Shown piece by piece: positions 26,722 to 35,721 of a DNA stretch of 61,433 nucleotides. Positions within the stretch are counted from its first letter, which is position 1. Each line of letters starts with the position of its first letter. This stretch comes from an uncultured Clostridia bacterium. Its GTDB lineage: Bacteria; Bacillota; Clostridia; Christensenellales; UBA1242. The notes beneath the pieces were generated by a model. It was not told where the DNA came from. It did no database searches and saw only the letters and a program-made list of their open reading frames with translations. A program made the translations under genes and the position numbers. The stretch is taken from NCBI GenBank assembly GCA_948442695.1, contig CAOJSF010000008.1:1-61433 (forward strand), read 5' to 3'.

Positions 26722-27441
26722 ATGACACTTTTGGAAGGTGAGAGAATAGAAGACTTGCAATGCAATGGGCTTAAGATAATTCAAAATAAAGATTATTACA
26801 CTTTCACTTCTGATAGTGTCATTCTTGCAAATTTTATAAAACTTAAAGCAAATGATTTGTGTGCTGAAATAGGCACAGGCTGTGGGGTGATTTCCATTCT
26901 TCTTTCAGCCAAAAACAAATTTAAAAAAATTCATGCTTTTGAACTTCAAATGGAGATGTCATCTCTTGCAAAGAAAAATATCCAACTTAATAATCTTGAA
27001 GATAAAGTCGAAATAATAAATGAAGACATAAAAAATTTCAATAAAATATTCCAGAAAAACTCATTTGATTGTGTTTTTTCAAATCCTCCATATATGCTTT
27101 CAAATGTTGAGAATGAAAATTCGGTGCGAAATATCGCCAGACATGATAAAAATTTAAAAATGGAAGATTTGTGCAAGACGGCAAGCCAAATGCTTAAAGA
27201 AGGTGGAAGATTTTATCTTGTTTATGTGGCAAGCAGGTGCTGTGAACTTATTTATAATTTGACAAAAAATTCTTTGGAAGTGAAAAGAATGTTTTTTACT
27301 CAAAATGGAAGAGGTGATGTCAAACTTATTGTTTTAGAGGCTGTCAAAGGTGGCAGGCATGGAGTGAAGGTGCTTCCAGAACTTGTCACAAATGATAAAG
27401 ATGGTTTGTATTTGCAAACTTTACATACAAAATATTTTTGA
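26722..27441 (+). CDS. tRNA1(Val) N6-adenine-37 methyltransferase-like protein
   Basis: A 239-residue class I SAM methyltransferase of the TrmN6/YabB type. The SAM loop is EIGTGCGVISILLS, and the catalytic NPPY of N6-adenine methylases is seen in VFSNPPYML. The opening ERIEDLQCNGLKIIQ and the YTFTSDSVILANF element are family hallmarks. Third in the holB-ricT-trmN6 block, with GGAGG 7 nt before the ATG. A 200-bp gap with repeats of ATGTTAATCAATTT separates it from ricT, so it may have its own promoter. Confidence 0.92.
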   Translation: MTLLEGERIEDLQCNGLKIIQNKDYYTFTSDSVILANFIKLKANDLCAEIGTGCGVISILLSAKNKFKKIHAFELQMEMSSLAKKNIQLNNLEDKVEIINEDIKNFNKIFQKNSFDCVFSNPPYMLSNVENENSVRNIARHDKNLKMEDLCKTASQMLKEGGRFYLVYVASRCCELIYNLTKNSLEVKRMFFTQNGRGDVKLIVLEAVKGGRHGVKVLPELVTNDKDGLYLQTLHTKYF

Positions 27442-27627
27442 TTAAAAATTGATAATTTTTCAAAAATTTAATTAAAAATGCGGTTTTTTTATGCTTTTTA
27501 TTGAAAATTTCTGTTATTTTTAAAATTTTTTAGAATTATAAATGGTTTTTAATTAAATTTTGATGGAAAAGTTTTATATAATTTTGATTTATTTAATTTG
27601 TATTTTTTAAATATAAGGAGTTTGATT

Positions 27628-28698
27628 ATGAAATTATTGCATTGTGGCGACATTCATTTAGACAGCAAAATGGAATCAAATCTTTCTTCTCAAAAAGCCA
27701 AAGAGAGAAAAAATGAAATTTTGAATACTTTTGAGAGAATGATTGAATTTGCAAAAAAAGAGGATGTCAAAGGAGTCATCATTGCAGGTGATATGTTTGA
27801 TGGCAATCGAATTTTAAGTCAAACAAAATCAAGAATATTGAAGTTGATGACAAAATACTCTGATATCGACTTTTTATATCTGTCGGGAAATCATGATATC
27901 AGTTTTATTTCACAACTTGATCAATTGCCAAAAAATCTAAAAGTTTTTGGAAAAAACTGGACAACATTTGATTATGGTGATGTAAAAATAACTGGTGCAA
28001 TCTTAAGTGGCGAAAATTCAAATGCACTTTATGAAACCTTAAATTTAAAGGAAAACGATATAAATATTGTTGTTTTGCATGGGCAGATTGCAAAGTATAA
28101 TTCTTCATCTAAAGGTGAGGTGATTGCTCTTCCAAAGTTGAAAGACAAAAATATTGATTATCTTGCTCTGGGGCATATTCATTATTACCTTTTAGAAAAA
28201 CTTGACAAAAGAGGAGAATATTGTTATTGCGGATGTCTTGAAGGGCGAGGCTTTGATGAGTGTGGAGAAAAGGGGTTTGTGCTTTTGGAGATTGACGATA
28301 AAAAAGTTTTGTCAAAGTTTATCCCTTTTGCTAGACGCAGGCTTATTGATGTTGAGTTTGAAATTACTGGCTTTGACAACTGGTTTGACATCGAAAGTGC
28401 AATCATTGAAAGGCTCAAAAATATAGATAGAGAAAATCTTTTAAAAATCACATTGACGGGCAAATATCACTTAAGCCTTGATAAACATATCTCAATGCTT
28501 GAAAAGAGACTTGAGGGTTTTTATTTTGTTAAGGTCAAAGATGAATCTTTGCTTGATGTCAAAATAGAAGATATTGAAAATGATATTTCACTTCGAGGAG
28601 AATTTATTAGAAAAGTTTTGGCAAGTGACCTTTCTGAAAAGGCAAAGGAGATTATCATTCTTTCAGGACTTAAAGCGCTTAGAGGGGAGGAAATCTAA
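27628..28698 (+). CDS. DNA repair exonuclease, SbcD/YhaO-like metallophosphatase
   Basis: A calcineurin-like phosphoesterase, the nuclease half of an SbcCD/Mre11-Rad50-like complex that processes DNA ends and hairpins. I start at ATG 27628 (AAGGAG at 27615-27620); the 10 upstream codons have no ribosome site. The 356 residues carry the metal-ligand motifs CGDIHLDS (residues 6-13), IIAGDMFDG, LSGNHD, VVLHGQ and ALGHIHYY. The stop overlaps the next start as TAATG, so the two subunits are translationally coupled. Confidence 0.92.
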   Translation: MKLLHCGDIHLDSKMESNLSSQKAKERKNEILNTFERMIEFAKKEDVKGVIIAGDMFDGNRILSQTKSRILKLMTKYSDIDFLYLSGNHDISFISQLDQLPKNLKVFGKNWTTFDYGDVKITGAILSGENSNALYETLNLKENDINIVVLHGQIAKYNSSSKGEVIALPKLKDKNIDYLALGHIHYYLLEKLDKRGEYCYCGCLEGRGFDECGEKGFVLLEIDDKKVLSKFIPFARRRLIDVEFEITGFDNWFDIESAIIERLKNIDRENLLKITLTGKYHLSLDKHISMLEKRLEGFYFVKVKDESLLDVKIEDIENDISLRGEFIRKVLASDLSEKAKEIIILSGLKALRGEEI

Positions 28699-30986
28699 TG
28701 AGACTTCTTAAATGCCATATTGAAAATTTTGGAAAACTAACAAATTTTAATTTTGAGTTTGATAAAGAATTGAATGTTTTAAATCATGAAAATGGTTGGG
28801 GCAAAACTACCTTTGCGACTTTTATAAAATCCATGTTTTATGGTCTAGCCACAACTACAAAGCGTAATCTAGACGAGAATGAAAGAAAGAAGTATAAACC
28901 ATGGCAGGGCGGAAACTTTGGTGGAAATATTGAGTTTGAAACAAATCAAAAATCTTACAGAATCACCAGATTTTTTGGCAAAAATAGTTCTGAGGACACT
29001 TTTGAACTTGTAGATTTAGTTACTGGGAAAAAATCAAGTGATTACAGCGAGAAAATAGGTGAAGAACTCTTTGCCCTTGATAGTGATGCTTTTGAGAGAA
29101 GTGCTTTTATTCCTCAAAAATCTTTTTTGAGTCTTATAAATGAAAGCATTTCAAATAAACTTACAAATCTTATTCATGGCACAACTGAGCAGTTTAATTT
29201 AGAAGGGGCTTTGGAAATACTTGACAAAAAGCGGGCTGACCTTTCAAACAATAAAAAGACTGGGCTTATTCAGGTACTCGAAAATGATGTTGAAGATTTG
29301 GTGTTTCAAATCAATTCATTAAAGTCAAATGGTCAAGCGATTGAGCAAATTCAACTTCAAATTGATGAAGAAGAAAACGAGATTGAAAAGTTTTCTGAAA
29401 AACAGAAATCTCTTCAAGAAAAGATGAATGATGTTGCGAAGATAAAGGAAAAGGTTGCAAACAAAGACCTACATAAAAAATATACTGATACAATTTCGGA
29501 CATAAACAAAAAAATAGAACATATTGATGAAATATTAAATGGTCATATTACAAGCACTGAAGAGGTCAATGAGTATCTAAATCTTGTGAAAGATTGCAAC
29601 AAAAAACAGGAAAAGATTGAACTTTTACAAGATGACTATGTTGCAAACCGCTATCAAGAATTATCAGATTATTTTGGTGAAGATAATTTACCAAATGAAG
29701 AAGAATTTGACATCGTTCAACAAAAGATAAATCAATACAATGCTTTAAAATTAAGAAATCATCAGACAGAACCAAATCAAGATAAAATAAAGAAAAATAA
29801 AAATTTACTTTCGATTGTTATGTTGATATTATGTGCTTTGTTTATTGTTGGTGGAATTGCAACTTTAAAATTTGAAATTTTGCCTATTATCTTGTTTGTC
29901 ACGGGTGGATTGACTTTTATTTTGGCAGGATTCTTTTATCTGAAAAATCTTATTAATAATAAAGATTCTGCAGATTTGAATAAAGAAATTGATTCTAAGA
30001 AAATTTTGATTGAAATGACAAATCTTGAAAACGACATAAAACAATTTAATGGCAAGTATAACGAATTGTCGGCAAACATGACTGAAGATTTCAGCAAAAT
30101 TTATTCAAATTTTAAAGAATTTCAAAAAATAAGTGTCAAAAATGAAAAAAATAAAGAGAATATGCAACAATTAATGGAAGAAATTGAAAATTGCAACAAA
30201 AATGTAGAGGAATTTTTGTTAAAGTTTAATTTAAAAAATATGTCAAATTTTGATTCATCAGATAAGTTGGAACTAATTAAAAAGTCCATTATAGACAGAG
30301 CGAATTTAAAAGAAAAATCAAAAAAAGAAGAGGAAGAGTTTGATAAATTTAAAAAAGAAAAACACTTTGACCTTTCTGATGAAGAGTTTGATGATGTTGA
30401 TTTGTCTGATTTGCAGGTTGAAAATGAGTCTTTACAGAGAATTATAGATGGGCATAAAGAGAAAAAAGCCAAATTTCTTGCAAGAATTGATAAATTAAAT
30501 GAAGAATTATCAAAGATTGATGATTTTGAAAATCAAAAGGAAGAATTAGAAAAAAAGATTGAAGTTCTTTCGCAAGAGTTGTCGGCAGTGAAAAATGCAA
30601 AGAAATTTTTGGAGGAAGCATCTGATAGTTTATCTGCAAAACTTCTTTCGCCTATGAAAGATGGATTGCGAAAATATCTTAAAATGATGACTGGAACAGA
30701 TTTTGCAAATTTACAACTTGACACAGATTTTGTTGTCACATTTGATGAATATGGCAAGTCAAGAGAGATTGATTATTTAAGCAAAGGTTATAAAGACACC
30801 ATAGAACTTTGCATGAGACTGGCGCTTATAGAATCACTTTTTGACAAAGAAAAACCTTTTGTTGTTGTGGATGACGCTTTTGTAAACATGGATGAAATTA
30901 AAATTGAGAATGGCAAAAAGTTTTTAAAAGAACTTTCAAAAAATTTTCAAGTGATTTATTTTGTCTGTCATAATTCAAGAATCTAA
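28698..30986 (+). CDS. SMC-like ATPase, SbcC/YhaN-type
   Basis: The 762-residue ATPase partner of the upstream nuclease. The N-terminus has MRLLKCHIENFGKL and the Walker A variant NGWGKTT. Two long charged coiled-coil stretches (about 180-345 and 430-640) flank a pair of hydrophobic helices near residues 370-415. The C-terminus has the signature-like YLSKGYKDTIELCMRLALIE and Walker B FVVVDDAFVNMD. The mid-protein transmembrane pair is characteristic of YhaN rather than SbcC, so a YhaO/YhaN assignment is likelier. Confidence 0.9.
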   Translation: MRLLKCHIENFGKLTNFNFEFDKELNVLNHENGWGKTTFATFIKSMFYGLATTTKRNLDENERKKYKPWQGGNFGGNIEFETNQKSYRITRFFGKNSSEDTFELVDLVTGKKSSDYSEKIGEELFALDSDAFERSAFIPQKSFLSLINESISNKLTNLIHGTTEQFNLEGALEILDKKRADLSNNKKTGLIQVLENDVEDLVFQINSLKSNGQAIEQIQLQIDEEENEIEKFSEKQKSLQEKMNDVAKIKEKVANKDLHKKYTDTISDINKKIEHIDEILNGHITSTEEVNEYLNLVKDCNKKQEKIELLQDDYVANRYQELSDYFGEDNLPNEEEFDIVQQKINQYNALKLRNHQTEPNQDKIKKNKNLLSIVMLILCALFIVGGIATLKFEILPIILFVTGGLTFILAGFFYLKNLINNKDSADLNKEIDSKKILIEMTNLENDIKQFNGKYNELSANMTEDFSKIYSNFKEFQKISVKNEKNKENMQQLMEEIENCNKNVEEFLLKFNLKNMSNFDSSDKLELIKKSIIDRANLKEKSKKEEEEFDKFKKEKHFDLSDEEFDDVDLSDLQVENESLQRIIDGHKEKKAKFLARIDKLNEELSKIDDFENQKEELEKKIEVLSQELSAVKNAKKFLEEASDSLSAKLLSPMKDGLRKYLKMMTGTDFANLQLDTDFVVTFDEYGKSREIDYLSKGYKDTIELCMRLALIESLFDKEKPFVVVDDAFVNMDEIKIENGKKFLKELSKNFQVIYFVCHNSRI

Positions 30987-31003
30987 CTTTCTATGCAATT
31001 TAT

Positions 31004-31032
31004 TTTACTTTTAACTTATTATGTTTTATAAT
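31004..31032 (+). promoter_or_regulatory. Promoter of the amidohydrolase gene
   Basis: TTTACT (31004-31009), 17 bp, consensus TATAAT (31027-31032). The predicted +1 is the A of ATG at 31039. Confidence 0.7.
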
Positions 31033-31038
31033 AAATGT

Positions 31039-31851
31039 ATGAAAATAATTGATTGTCACACTCACTTGCAAAGTGAAAAACTTATTAAAGAATATTTTGC
31101 AAACACTGATCGAGAATTTGCAGTGTCTATGCAGGCACTTGATTCTTTAATAGGAAATGGCAATGAGTTTTGGGATGCAACTAAAAAGTTTGACAATATA
31201 TTTGTTTGTCCTTGTATTGATTTGTTGCTTCCTATAAAGAAGCAATTAGAAGAAATAGATAAATTAAGTCAATATAATAAGATAATCGGACTTAAAATTT
31301 ACACTGGATATCAGCCTATTTTTGCAGACGATGAAAGATTGACTCCTGTCTTTGAGTATGCGATGGGAAAAGGCTTGTCGGTTGTTTATCACTGCGGGGT
31401 GGGAGCCGAAAACTTGCAAAGTGCCAAAGGGTATGATTACGCTTCATGTCTGCCTATTGCCAAACTTGCAAAAAGATATCCTGATGTAAACTTTATTGCT
31501 TCTCATTTTGATTATCCACATTTTGATGATTGTGCAAAACTTATAACAGAATTTGAAAATGTATTCACAGATGTCTCTGGCGAACTAGAAAATCATAAAA
31601 ATTATTCAAACAAGCAGTTGGCAGATAAGTTTATCTGTAAAATTAAACCAGTTTTAAATAAATATGATATTGATAAATTATCTGATAAAGTTATGTTTGG
31701 AACAGATTATTTTGGAAAAAATTCAAATTTTTATGCGGTTGAAGAGTATATTTATATCTGCGAATCATTATTTGGAGAAAAAAATCTTGACAAACTTTTA
31801 TTTAAAAATTGCTTAAAAGCATATCCAAAAATTCAAAAGTTTATTAATTAA
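31039..31851 (+). CDS. Amidohydrolase-family metal-dependent hydrolase
   Basis: A TIM-barrel hydrolase of the amidohydro-related type; substrate unknown. I start at ATG 31039 (270 aa), giving the canonical N-terminal MKIIDCHTHLQ with the HxH metal motif. Six upstream codons of the longer ORF cover the -10 box. Other ligands are seen in VVYHCGVG, FIASHFDYPHF and the terminal VMFGTDYFG aspartate. There is no ribosome binding site and the -10 ends 6 nt before the ATG, so it is likely leaderless. Followed by a strong terminator. Confidence 0.85.
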   Translation: MKIIDCHTHLQSEKLIKEYFANTDREFAVSMQALDSLIGNGNEFWDATKKFDNIFVCPCIDLLLPIKKQLEEIDKLSQYNKIIGLKIYTGYQPIFADDERLTPVFEYAMGKGLSVVYHCGVGAENLQSAKGYDYASCLPIAKLAKRYPDVNFIASHFDYPHFDDCAKLITEFENVFTDVSGELENHKNYSNKQLADKFICKIKPVLNKYDIDKLSDKVMFGTDYFGKNSNFYAVEEYIYICESLFGEKNLDKLLFKNCLKAYPKIQKFIN

Positions 31852-31853
31852 AA

Positions 31854-31888
31854 TAAAAAAAGGCAAACTATTTAAGTTTGCCTTTTTA
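31854..31888. terminator. Terminator after the amidohydrolase gene
   Basis: AAAAAGGCAAAC / GTTTGCCTTTTT stem with a 7-nt loop; A and T runs allow both directions. Confidence 0.9.
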
Positions 31889-31924
31889 TCTTTTTGCCAT
31901 TATTTAAAACGTTTTTGTATGAAT

Positions 31925-32674
31925 TTATAAGTCTTTTCCGATATCGCTTTCGTTGACAAAAGGATTTATATATCTTTTTTTGTTGTCTTTGTTTTTATAG
32001 ATTATTGCTTTTTGAGGACAACGATGAAAGCATCCTAGACAGGCAATACATTTGTCGCCAAAGTTTATTTTCCCATCCTTTAATTCGATATTTTTTACTG
32101 GACAGAGATTCACACATTTTTTGCACTTAATACATTTTTCGTTGACTGAAAATCTTTGACCTATTATGTGCCAGTTTGACATATTTTTAAGATAAGTTTG
32201 CTCTTTGGTTTTCCTCTTTTTTGGCAATTTGAAATTGCTAGAGGAAATTGCATTAAGCACCTTGTCAATTCGTCTGTCAGCACTCTTTAAAATCATATTT
32301 TTATAAAATGGAGGAGGGGACATGACCAGTGTGAAATTTTCTGGCATCTTTAAAGTATAAATACCTTTTACTTTTAAACCATTTTTGATTGCATATTCAT
32401 AAAACAATCTATCGGCTCCGCCTATCATTCCACCATAATTTTGAATTACTATGATTTCTTTGCCTTTTTCAAAATTTGACAGCAAATTCAAAATGGGCAG
32501 AGGCATACCAAAAGAGTAAATAGGTGTGACAATAATGATATTTTCAAATTCACTTCCATTGTCTTTATATGAAGGCACATACAAAATTTTACCGTCAAAC
32601 TTTTCTTTTGCTTTTTTGGCGATATATAGGCTGTTTCCTGTAGAACTAAAATAGAATATTGCTAAATTTTTCAT
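31925..32674 (-). CDS. EFR1-family flavodoxin-ferredoxin protein
   Basis: A 249-residue electron carrier. The N-terminal flavodoxin-like domain has the phosphate loop FSSTGNSLYIAK and IIVTPIYSFGMPLP. The C-terminal part holds two [4Fe-4S] ferredoxin motifs, CIKCKKCVNLCP and CIACLGCFHRCP. Such proteins (EFR1) are frequent in anaerobic Clostridia; the redox partner is not known. No clear ribosome site precedes the ATG. It is the last gene of a minus-strand series with the isomerase and the broken hydrolase, 60 bp after the former. Confidence 0.9.
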   Translation of the reverse strand: MKNLAIFYFSSTGNSLYIAKKAKEKFDGKILYVPSYKDNGSEFENIIIVTPIYSFGMPLPILNLLSNFEKGKEIIVIQNYGGMIGGADRLFYEYAIKNGLKVKGIYTLKMPENFTLVMSPPPFYKNMILKSADRRIDKVLNAISSSNFKLPKKRKTKEQTYLKNMSNWHIIGQRFSVNEKCIKCKKCVNLCPVKNIELKDGKINFGDKCIACLGCFHRCPQKAIIYKNKDNKKRYINPFVNESDIGKDL

Positions 32675-32734
32675 GTTGTATTTTTTTGGTTGTTTTTGAT
32701 TTATTATTATTGACTTTTTTATTTTGTTTATTGT

Positions 32735-33553
32735 TTATAAAGTTAGATTATTTGAACAATCTAAGTCTTTTTCAATTTGCGTTGCTCGTTTATATGCTTC
32801 TTTGTAAAAATCGTCTATGGTCATGTCTAGATATTTATGGTCATAAGATACCTCCAAAATTACCGGACCTGTGTAATTTGCTTTGTTGAGATTGCTTGTT
32901 ATGTTATCCCAGTCGGCAGTTCCGTCAAAAGGAAGCAGATGTGTGTCATCACCAGACCTATTGTTGTCATGAAAATGAACTGCAAAAATCTTGTTTTTAA
33001 ACTTATCCCAACTAAATTTGGCGTCATAATAGCAATGAAAATGTCCAGAATCAAAGCAAACGCCAGCATTATCATTTTTTATTCTGTCTAATACATATTC
33101 TAGATAACCAAAAATCTTATTGTTTTCAAAAGCAACTTTTATATCAAGTTTTTCTGCATAATTGACTACTTTTTGCAGTCTTTTAATGCCCAGTTCGGAA
33201 GGAGGTGGGGCGGTAAACTTGCTGCTTAGATGTATGAAAACTGTCTTTATATTATATTTTTTCATTTCATCCAAATCGTGAATGAAATTTTCTATTTTCT
33301 TCTCGCCACTTTTGCCTTCTACCCAAATATCGTTGATATGATGATAGTCAAAATGTGCAAACTCAATGCTTAGGTTGAGTTTTTGGCACAATTTAATCTG
33401 TTGTTCGGTTGGAAATGGCCAGGCTTTATAATTATTTAGTTCTATAAAAACACCATCAAAACCAGCATTTTTAATTGCATATATGGTTTCTTTTGCAGTT
33501 ACGTTTTTGTTGCCATTTCTAATTGATGCGATAAGTTTTCTCTTTTGTTTCAT
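32735..33553 (-). CDS. Sugar phosphate isomerase/epimerase (TIM barrel)
   Basis: A 272-residue AP-endonuclease-2-like TIM barrel of the xylose isomerase superfamily. Visible metal-ligand positions include VAFENN, the conserved GVCFDSGHFHCY and AVHFHDNN with a terminal ILEVSYDH. It probably isomerises or epimerises a sugar or sugar phosphate; the substrate cannot be inferred. Its ATG overlaps the end of the upstream hydrolase reading frame by 4 bp, so the two were translated together. GAGG lies 6 nt before ATG. Confidence 0.87.
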   Translation of the reverse strand: MKQKRKLIASIRNGNKNVTAKETIYAIKNAGFDGVFIELNNYKAWPFPTEQQIKLCQKLNLSIEFAHFDYHHINDIWVEGKSGEKKIENFIHDLDEMKKYNIKTVFIHLSSKFTAPPPSELGIKRLQKVVNYAEKLDIKVAFENNKIFGYLEYVLDRIKNDNAGVCFDSGHFHCYYDAKFSWDKFKNKIFAVHFHDNNRSGDDTHLLPFDGTADWDNITSNLNKANYTGPVILEVSYDHKYLDMTIDDFYKEAYKRATQIEKDLDCSNNLTL

Positions 33554-34125
33554 ATTATTTCCTCTATCAAGTTTATAAGTTCTGGTAATTTGTAAATTCT
33601 GTGATAACCATCAAAGTGGTTATAGCCCTTTAAATAAAAACTCTTTGTGTTGAAATCCTTTTCAAATCGGGTGAATTTTTCAGGGTTTTTATCATCTTCG
33701 CTAGAATTAAGAAGATAGACATTTTTGAAATTTTTTCCAAATTCAAACTCTTCTTTTGTAAGATAAGCCTGATTCTTTACTTCCACTATATAATCAGTCC
33801 TTGTCATAGGATAGGGATAAATTGCACCAGGTGCAACAGCAATTATATTTTTAGGTATGAAGTTGTGAAACTTGCAAAACTTAATAAAATATGGATTGCC
33901 TATTGAATGGCATATGATGATAGAATTTTCATTTAATGTGCCATTTTCAAGATATTTTGTCAAAATCTCATTGAATTTTATGAAAGAACTTTCTGCTCTG
34001 ATAGGAAATTGAGGCATAAATGTCTCAATACCTTTTAAGTCAAAATGTTCCTTGACATCCTTTCACCAAATTTCTAAAGTGTCACCATTGAGTGAGTGAA
34101 GTATAAAAATATTTGATTTGTTCAT
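33550..34125 (-). pseudogene. RBBP9/YdeN-like alpha/beta hydrolase, interrupted by UGA
   Basis: The intact part (33550-34017, 155 aa) has the nucleophile region IICHSIGNPYFIKF, VAPGAIYPYP and the end motif LKGYNHFDGYHRIY of small serine hydrolases. Upstream, the same frame continues to a good ATG at 34123-34125 with AAAAGGA. It encodes MNKSNIFILHSLNGDTLEIW, then a TGA (34063-34065) and KDVKEHFDLK. That is the expected N-terminal strand and oxyanion loop, so a single TGA (likely from GGA Gly) splits the gene. It may be a true nonsense mutation or a sequencing error. UGA is a normal stop in this genome. The promoter lies upstream. Confidence 0.82.
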
Positions 34126-34143
34126 TATTGTTCCTTTTGTTTT

Positions 34144-34171
34144 ATTATACCAAAGATTTAAGAATTTTCAA
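34144..34171 (-). promoter_or_regulatory. Promoter of the hydrolase-isomerase-EFR1 series
   Basis: Minus strand TTGAAA (34166-34171), 16 bp, consensus TATAAT (34144-34149) with extended TGG. Confidence 0.75.
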
Positions 34172-34273
34172 ATAATTTTGATATGATTTTTACTGTTTAT
34201 ATGTGAGAGGTTGTTTATATAGTTTTTAGGTAAAATGAATTGTCATATTTTTGTCATGTTTAATTGAATTTTA

Positions 34274-34762
34274 TTATTTATTTAATTGACTTTTTAATAG
34301 ATTGCAGGTCTGTTGTATTTTTGACAAATTTTCTTCTATCCTCATATTTTCTTTTGCATATTTTTGAATTTCTTTGACATTTTTTAAAACCTTTCCAAAT
34401 TTTTCTATCATCCATTTGTGACGGGGCATAAGCCAGACATGAAGATGGACTCCTTTTTTCTCTTCTAAAATGATGTTGTATTCTTCTGCAACAGAATTTT
34501 TTTCAAGAATTTTCAAGGTTTTATGTATAAGAGTGTTTAGTTCGAATTGTTCTTCTTGTGTTAGTTCAATAAATTTTTCAATGTGTCTATTTGAGGAAAG
34601 AATGATAAAGCCATTTATAGGAAGTTCAAAATCTTGTGCTATTGAGAAATGTTTTCCTTTAAAAATCAAACCTCCCATAACCGAAATTTTCTCTTCAACA
34701 ATTTCACAACCTAAACAGTTTTTGACTTCGACTTGTTTGCCTGTCAAATCAGTTAATTTCAT
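34274..34762 (-). CDS. HIT-like protein
   Basis: A 162-residue protein with a histidine-triad-type motif near the middle, GVHLHVWLMPRH, where the third histidine of the classical HxHxHxx is replaced by Trp. The upstream strand-helix pattern (FSIAQDFELPINGFIILSS) fits HIT/GalT-like nucleotide-binding folds, and the C-terminal 45 residues are a charged helix. The substrate is likely a nucleotide conjugate or dinucleotide, by family only. AAGGAG precedes the ATG. A single gene between the hydrolase series and the SGNH gene. Confidence 0.8.
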   Translation of the reverse strand: MKLTDLTGKQVEVKNCLGCEIVEEKISVMGGLIFKGKHFSIAQDFELPINGFIILSSNRHIEKFIELTQEEQFELNTLIHKTLKILEKNSVAEEYNIILEEKKGVHLHVWLMPRHKWMIEKFGKVLKNVKEIQKYAKENMRIEENLSKIQQTCNLLKSQLNK

Positions 34763-34929
34763 TTTTTCTCCTTATTTTTTAATAAAAATGACGATTTTTT
34801 ATTAAATTTTGATGTCATTAATATTATTTTTATATATTTATTAAATTTTATATAATTCTAAAGTTGTAATTTATTTAATAAATTCAAAATAGTTTTATAT
34901 AAAGTTTATTTATAAAAAACAAGATAGAT

Positions 34930-35577
34930 TTATACTTTATATATTTCTTTTATCTTTGAACAGACCATTTCTGCCAACTTTTCATGAGATGTTTCTGTCA
35001 GATGAACCCCGTCAACTCCTGTTTCTAAATCAAGTGCCGAAAGATAATGACAGTTTGTTTTCAAAGCAACCGTCTTAAAATAGTTTTCAAGTTCTATACT
35101 TTTTATTTCGGAAGAGTTGTCATACTTGCTTTCAAAATTTGTGCTTGCTTTTTTGCCATCAACTTTTACTGGGGTGATTATTAAAATTTGAAGATCAGGG
35201 GAGTTGTAAAGCGGTCTTGATTTTATTCCATTAATGATATATTTTTCAAGATCTTGCGCAATTTCTATTGCCGATTTATCATATCTTACCTTCACTTCAT
35301 TTGTGCCCAGCATGACTATTACAAGGTCAAGTGGTTCGTGACTGTCAATGCATGGAAGAAGATAGTCATAACCGCATCTGCCTTCTCTTCCTGGGCGAGG
35401 GTCACTTGAAATGATTGTCCTTGAATTTAGGCCTTCTTCTATTATTAAAAAATCATTTCCTAATTTATTTTGAAGTATGCCTGTCCATCTTTTGTTTGAG
35501 TCATATCTTTGATGATTTGAGCCTGATATGTAGCCAAAGGTGTTGCTGTCACCAAAGCATAAAATTCTTTTTTTCAT
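34930..35577 (-). CDS. SGNH/GDSL-family hydrolase
   Basis: A 215-residue serine esterase-type hydrolase, cytoplasmic (no signal peptide). Block I is CFGDSNTFGYISG near the N-terminus, followed by RWTGILQ. The glycine/asparagine blocks appear in VMLGTNEVKVRY. The catalytic Asp-His pair is at the C-terminus in VDGVHLTETSHEKLAEMV. The pattern is closest to arylesterase-like proteins. AGGAG lies 6 nt before the ATG. Single-gene unit; the natural substrate is unknown. Confidence 0.9.
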   Translation of the reverse strand: MKKRILCFGDSNTFGYISGSNHQRYDSNKRWTGILQNKLGNDFLIIEEGLNSRTIISSDPRPGREGRCGYDYLLPCIDSHEPLDLVIVMLGTNEVKVRYDKSAIEIAQDLEKYIINGIKSRPLYNSPDLQILIITPVKVDGKKASTNFESKYDNSSEIKSIELENYFKTVALKTNCHYLSALDLETGVDGVHLTETSHEKLAEMVCSKIKEIYKV

Positions 35578-35721
35578 AATTTACTCCTGTTCTTTTATTT
35601 TTTTGATATATTAAGTTTTGTAAATTCAATATAGATTTGTCATTAATTATAAATATTTAAAAAAATTTATATTAGATAATAAAATGATTTTAAAATGATT
35701 AATAAACTGACGTTTTTGATT

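Noticed and set aside
34063-34065. UGA read as Trp or selenocysteine
   Set aside because: Many genes end in UGA, prfB uses a UGA frameshift, Trp is UGG throughout, and no selenocysteine-type hairpin is evident.
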